From positions 1 to 8,868 of the forward strand of contig JAITCV010000216.1 of assembly GCA_031282905.1 (NCBI GenBank): a stretch of DNA of 8,868 bases. The letters run 5' to 3'. The number at the start of each line of letters is the position of its first letter. Within the stretch, counting starts at the first letter, position 1. This DNA is from Azoarcus sp. (GTDB lineage: Bacteria > Pseudomonadota > Gammaproteobacteria > Burkholderiales > Rhodocyclaceae). The position numbers and the translations under genes were made by a program. This document shows positions 7,527 through 8,868 of this stretch, piece by piece. The notes under the pieces are model-generated. The model had not been told where the DNA came from. It was given only the letters and a program-made list of their open reading frames with translations, and searched no databases.

Positions 7527-7529
7527 TGG

Positions 7530-8015
7530 CTACTTGTTTTTTTGTGTATCCAAGCTTTCTATCCAAGTGCCAAGCTTGTAATCTCGACAGACAAGCTCTT
7601 GAACGAAACCCAGAAAGTCATTCGACATGACAGCGCAGAACGGCTCAGATCTCGACAGGAAGTAAATTTGGCCTGAAGAGTTGAAGGCGTAAAAGTTGCC
7701 AAGATCATCCTGCGCGAATATTGCACCACCTTTTAATTGACCTTCCTCTACAGGAGAAAACCATCCTTCCTCTACCTCTATAGGAGAAAACCATTCCTCG
7801 CGAAAGCTCAACTCTTCATTAATGTCACCGTATCCTACTTTAAGTAACCAATTCCGCAGAGAAAGTGGCAGAGAAGTCCCTATTCTCCCTTCCAAGTGTC
7901 GCAGTTCATCGGGCGAGGTCTGTGCATACACTTCGAATATCGGCTTGCTCTTGAATAAGCCCTTACGTCTTGCTGAGAGTACAGCCTTTGCAAGTTCATC
8001 AATGCTCGTATTCAT
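7530..8015 (-). CDS. SUKH (SMI1/KNR4) family protein, probable toxin immunity protein
   Basis: A 161-residue soluble protein from the ATG at 8015. The frame stays open upstream to 8117, but 8015 is chosen because it overlaps the stop of the preceding gene as ATGA (8012-8015) and the protein then starts with a natural helix. SUKH features are 'TSPDELRHLEGRIGTSLPLS' (33-52, the helix plus 'iGxxLPxxL' turn), 'LRNWLLKVGYGDIN', the WFSP segment (75-87), 'GAIFAQDDLGNFYAF' (97-111) and 'NDFLGFVQELV' (132-142). Bacterial SUKH proteins are mainly immunity proteins that bind and neutralise cognate nuclease or other toxins of polymorphic toxin systems. An adjacent tip-like gene upstream and an Rhs-core fragment downstream support that role. 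Odd feature: residues 73-92 hold a ten-residue tandem duplication (EEWFSPIEVE, EGWFSPVEEG) encoded by a 30 bp repeat. Confidence 0.8.
   Translation of the reverse strand: MNTSIDELAKAVLSARRKGLFKSKPIFEVYAQTSPDELRHLEGRIGTSLPLSLRNWLLKVGYGDINEELSFREEWFSPIEVEEGWFSPVEEGQLKGGAIFAQDDLGNFYAFNSSGQIYFLSRSEPFCAVMSNDFLGFVQELVCRDYKLGTWIESLDTQKNK
7741..7800. repeat. 30-bp in-frame tandem duplication inside the SUKH gene
   Basis: 7741-7770 and 7771-7800 match at 24 of 30 positions, including the shared core AGGAGAAAACCAT. The period is a multiple of three, so the protein gains ten residues without a frameshift. Confidence 0.8.
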
Positions 8016-8344
8016 TTGTCGCATCCGCAGTGGTTTACTACTGCAGAGCCACCCCCATGAATTGCAGATCCTGGTACGAAGAGCGTCCGGTTTATGAATC
8101 GGCGCCAAGCAGGCCATGTATGGTTTCCGCCAATTTTCGCAGCAACCGGGTCCATTAAATCATGCAAGTCGGGGCGTGGGCCGCCAACTGGGATGTGGTC
8201 GCCATTCAAGCGGTTTCCAGTCCTGTTCAGCCAGCGGATGAAGCGGTTTCTAGAATGTTTCATTGCCCTATTGGGAATCAAACTATGCGAGAAGTTAGAC
8301 CACTGGATGTCGGCGTGGGTGTAGTCGTTTTCATTTTTGGCTCC
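8012..8344 (-). pseudogene. Orphan toxin-tip-like reading frame (Rhs-CT-like C-terminal fragment)
   Basis: An open frame of 110 codons bounded upstream by a TGA (8345-8347) and ending in the TGA that overlaps the SUKH start codon (ATGA). It has no ATG near its upstream end. In-frame TTG 8281 and ATG 8263 exist, but the protein-like sequence starts before them ('HADIQWSNFSHSLIPNR'). The middle reads 'RTGNRLNGDHIPVGGPRPDL' and 'HDLMDPVAAKIGG', then 'WPAWRRFINRT' and a Gly/Ala-rich end 'HGGGSAVVNHCGCDK'. The general look is that of C-terminal tips of Rhs or similar polymorphic toxins, but I cannot name a toxin family or catalytic residues. With the coupled immunity gene next to it, I infer a displaced tip that lost its Rhs core. 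A short unrelated ATG frame with a good GAGGAG (8341-8346) overlaps its 5' end at 8334. It could instead be a small complete gene. Confidence 0.45.
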
Positions 8345-8407
8345 TCACTCATTGACAGGCAAGCAAACAACAACATTATCCCGAAGGATATTATACGCAG
8401 AGCTCGC

Positions 8408-8868
8408 TTATTTTTCCAGGCAGCCTGCTGCATCGGAAATCGCGCCAAATCCGCATTTCCCTGTCAGCCACAATTGATGCCCATTGGATGCCTGGATCGC
8501 TATTACCCCATACTCATCCGAATGTGCGTAGTCGACGACCACATCTTCCCATCGTTGTCTGATAATATCATATTGAATGAGATTTCCGCCAAACCTGGTG
8601 GTCATTCCATTGGCTGATATTATTGCATAATGTGCTCCAGCGTGATTCCAAAATCTCATTTTTTCTTTTCCTATTTTTGGAACTGCAAAAACAAAAGCCT
8701 TTGATACGATACAAACATACAGATCATTGGTCTTGCAATATTGTGCAGGAGTAATCACATCCAGCAGCCGAACCCCATTTCTGCTGACTCCCAGCACAGC
8801 CTTGCCGTCAAAAATGTTTGCATATTCCGCTTCCTCCGCTAGAGCATCACACGGTAGAAAGGATGACA
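8408..8868 (-). CDS. Hypothetical protein, C-terminal part (continues beyond the window)
   Basis: The frame is open from the right edge of the window to the TAA at 8408-8410, giving 152 residues with no in-frame ATG near the edge, so the start lies outside. A GTG at 8797 would give 129 residues but has no clear ribosome binding site. I do not recognise the family. The visible part looks soluble and beta-rich. It includes 'EYANIFDGKAVLGVSRNG', 'NDLYVCIVSKAFVFAVPK' and 'MRFWNHAGAHYAIISANG', then 'YAHSDEYGVIAIQ' and 'LTGKCGFGA' close to the end. The run 'EYGVIAI...W...KCGFG' resembles the ends of small immunity-like or orphan proteins near toxin loci, but that is an impression only. It lies 63 bp upstream of the tip-like frame on the same strand and may be another cargo gene of the same locus. 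Confidence 0.55.
   Translation of the reverse strand, partial: SSFLPCDALAEEAEYANIFDGKAVLGVSRNGVRLLDVITPAQYCKTNDLYVCIVSKAFVFAVPKIGKEKMRFWNHAGAHYAIISANGMTTRFGGNLIQYDIIRQRWEDVVVDYAHSDEYGVIAIQASNGHQLWLTGKCGFGAISDAAGCLEK

Noticed and set aside
8278..8334. Minus-strand ATG with a strong GAGGAG site encoding 18 residues (MKTTTPTPTSSGLTSRIV)
   Set aside because: Very short, low-complexity, and overlapping the longer tip-like frame. It might be a leader peptide or the result of a frameshift, but nothing supports it as a gene.
8162..8617. Plus-strand 151-codon frame opposite the tip-like and hypothetical genes
   Set aside because: It runs antisense across two minus-strand frames that look more protein-like, has no clear ribosome binding site or domain, and is treated as a shadow.

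Overview
The window looks like a proteobacterial chromosome segment, most likely from a betaproteobacterium. The GroEL and GroES sequences are of that type, groESL carries both a CIRCE operator and a sigma32-like promoter, PyrD is the quinone-linked class 2 enzyme, and the housekeeping genes are GC-rich. I cannot fix a genus. This GC-rich core (about 1175-7120) is flanked on both sides by visibly more AT-rich accessory DNA with small orphan genes and gene debris.

Left flank (1-1174): a small unrecognised gene (7-330), a likely terminator hairpin, and then about 840 bp without an intact gene. That stretch holds the 5' remnant of an RND/HlyD-type periplasmic adaptor gene (668-about 826) that decays after the lipoyl-like motif.

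Core (1175-4447): pyrD (pyrimidine synthesis) runs right and converges, with a 16 bp gap, on a leftward MFS exporter gene. The exporter diverges from a rightward EamA/DMT permease gene across a very short shared upstream region.

Convergent intergenic region (4448-5005): a nested palindromic element of about 300 bp (4545-4844), built of an outer inverted repeat, an inner inverted repeat that is itself a REP-like hairpin, and further hairpins inside. A perfect bidirectional intrinsic terminator lies between it and groEL.

Chaperonin operon (7124 down to 5006, minus strand): a promoter with both sigma70 and sigma32 character, a perfect CIRCE over the expected transcription start, a GC-rich 5' leader hairpin, groES and groEL. 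A consensus DnaA box lies just upstream of the promoter.

Right flank (7125-8868, minus strand): what appears to be the debris of an Rhs-type polymorphic toxin locus. In transcription order it holds the C-terminal part of an unrecognised protein (8868-8408), an orphan toxin-tip-like reading frame with no Rhs core (8344-8012), a SUKH (SMI1/KNR4) immunity-type gene joined to it by an ATGA stop/start overlap (8015-7530), a REP-like half palindrome (7526-7501), and a fragment of Rhs core with the 'YEANTGDRRLK' signature (7505-7386). The toxin-immunity pair and its Rhs and REP borders are the most interesting part of the window.
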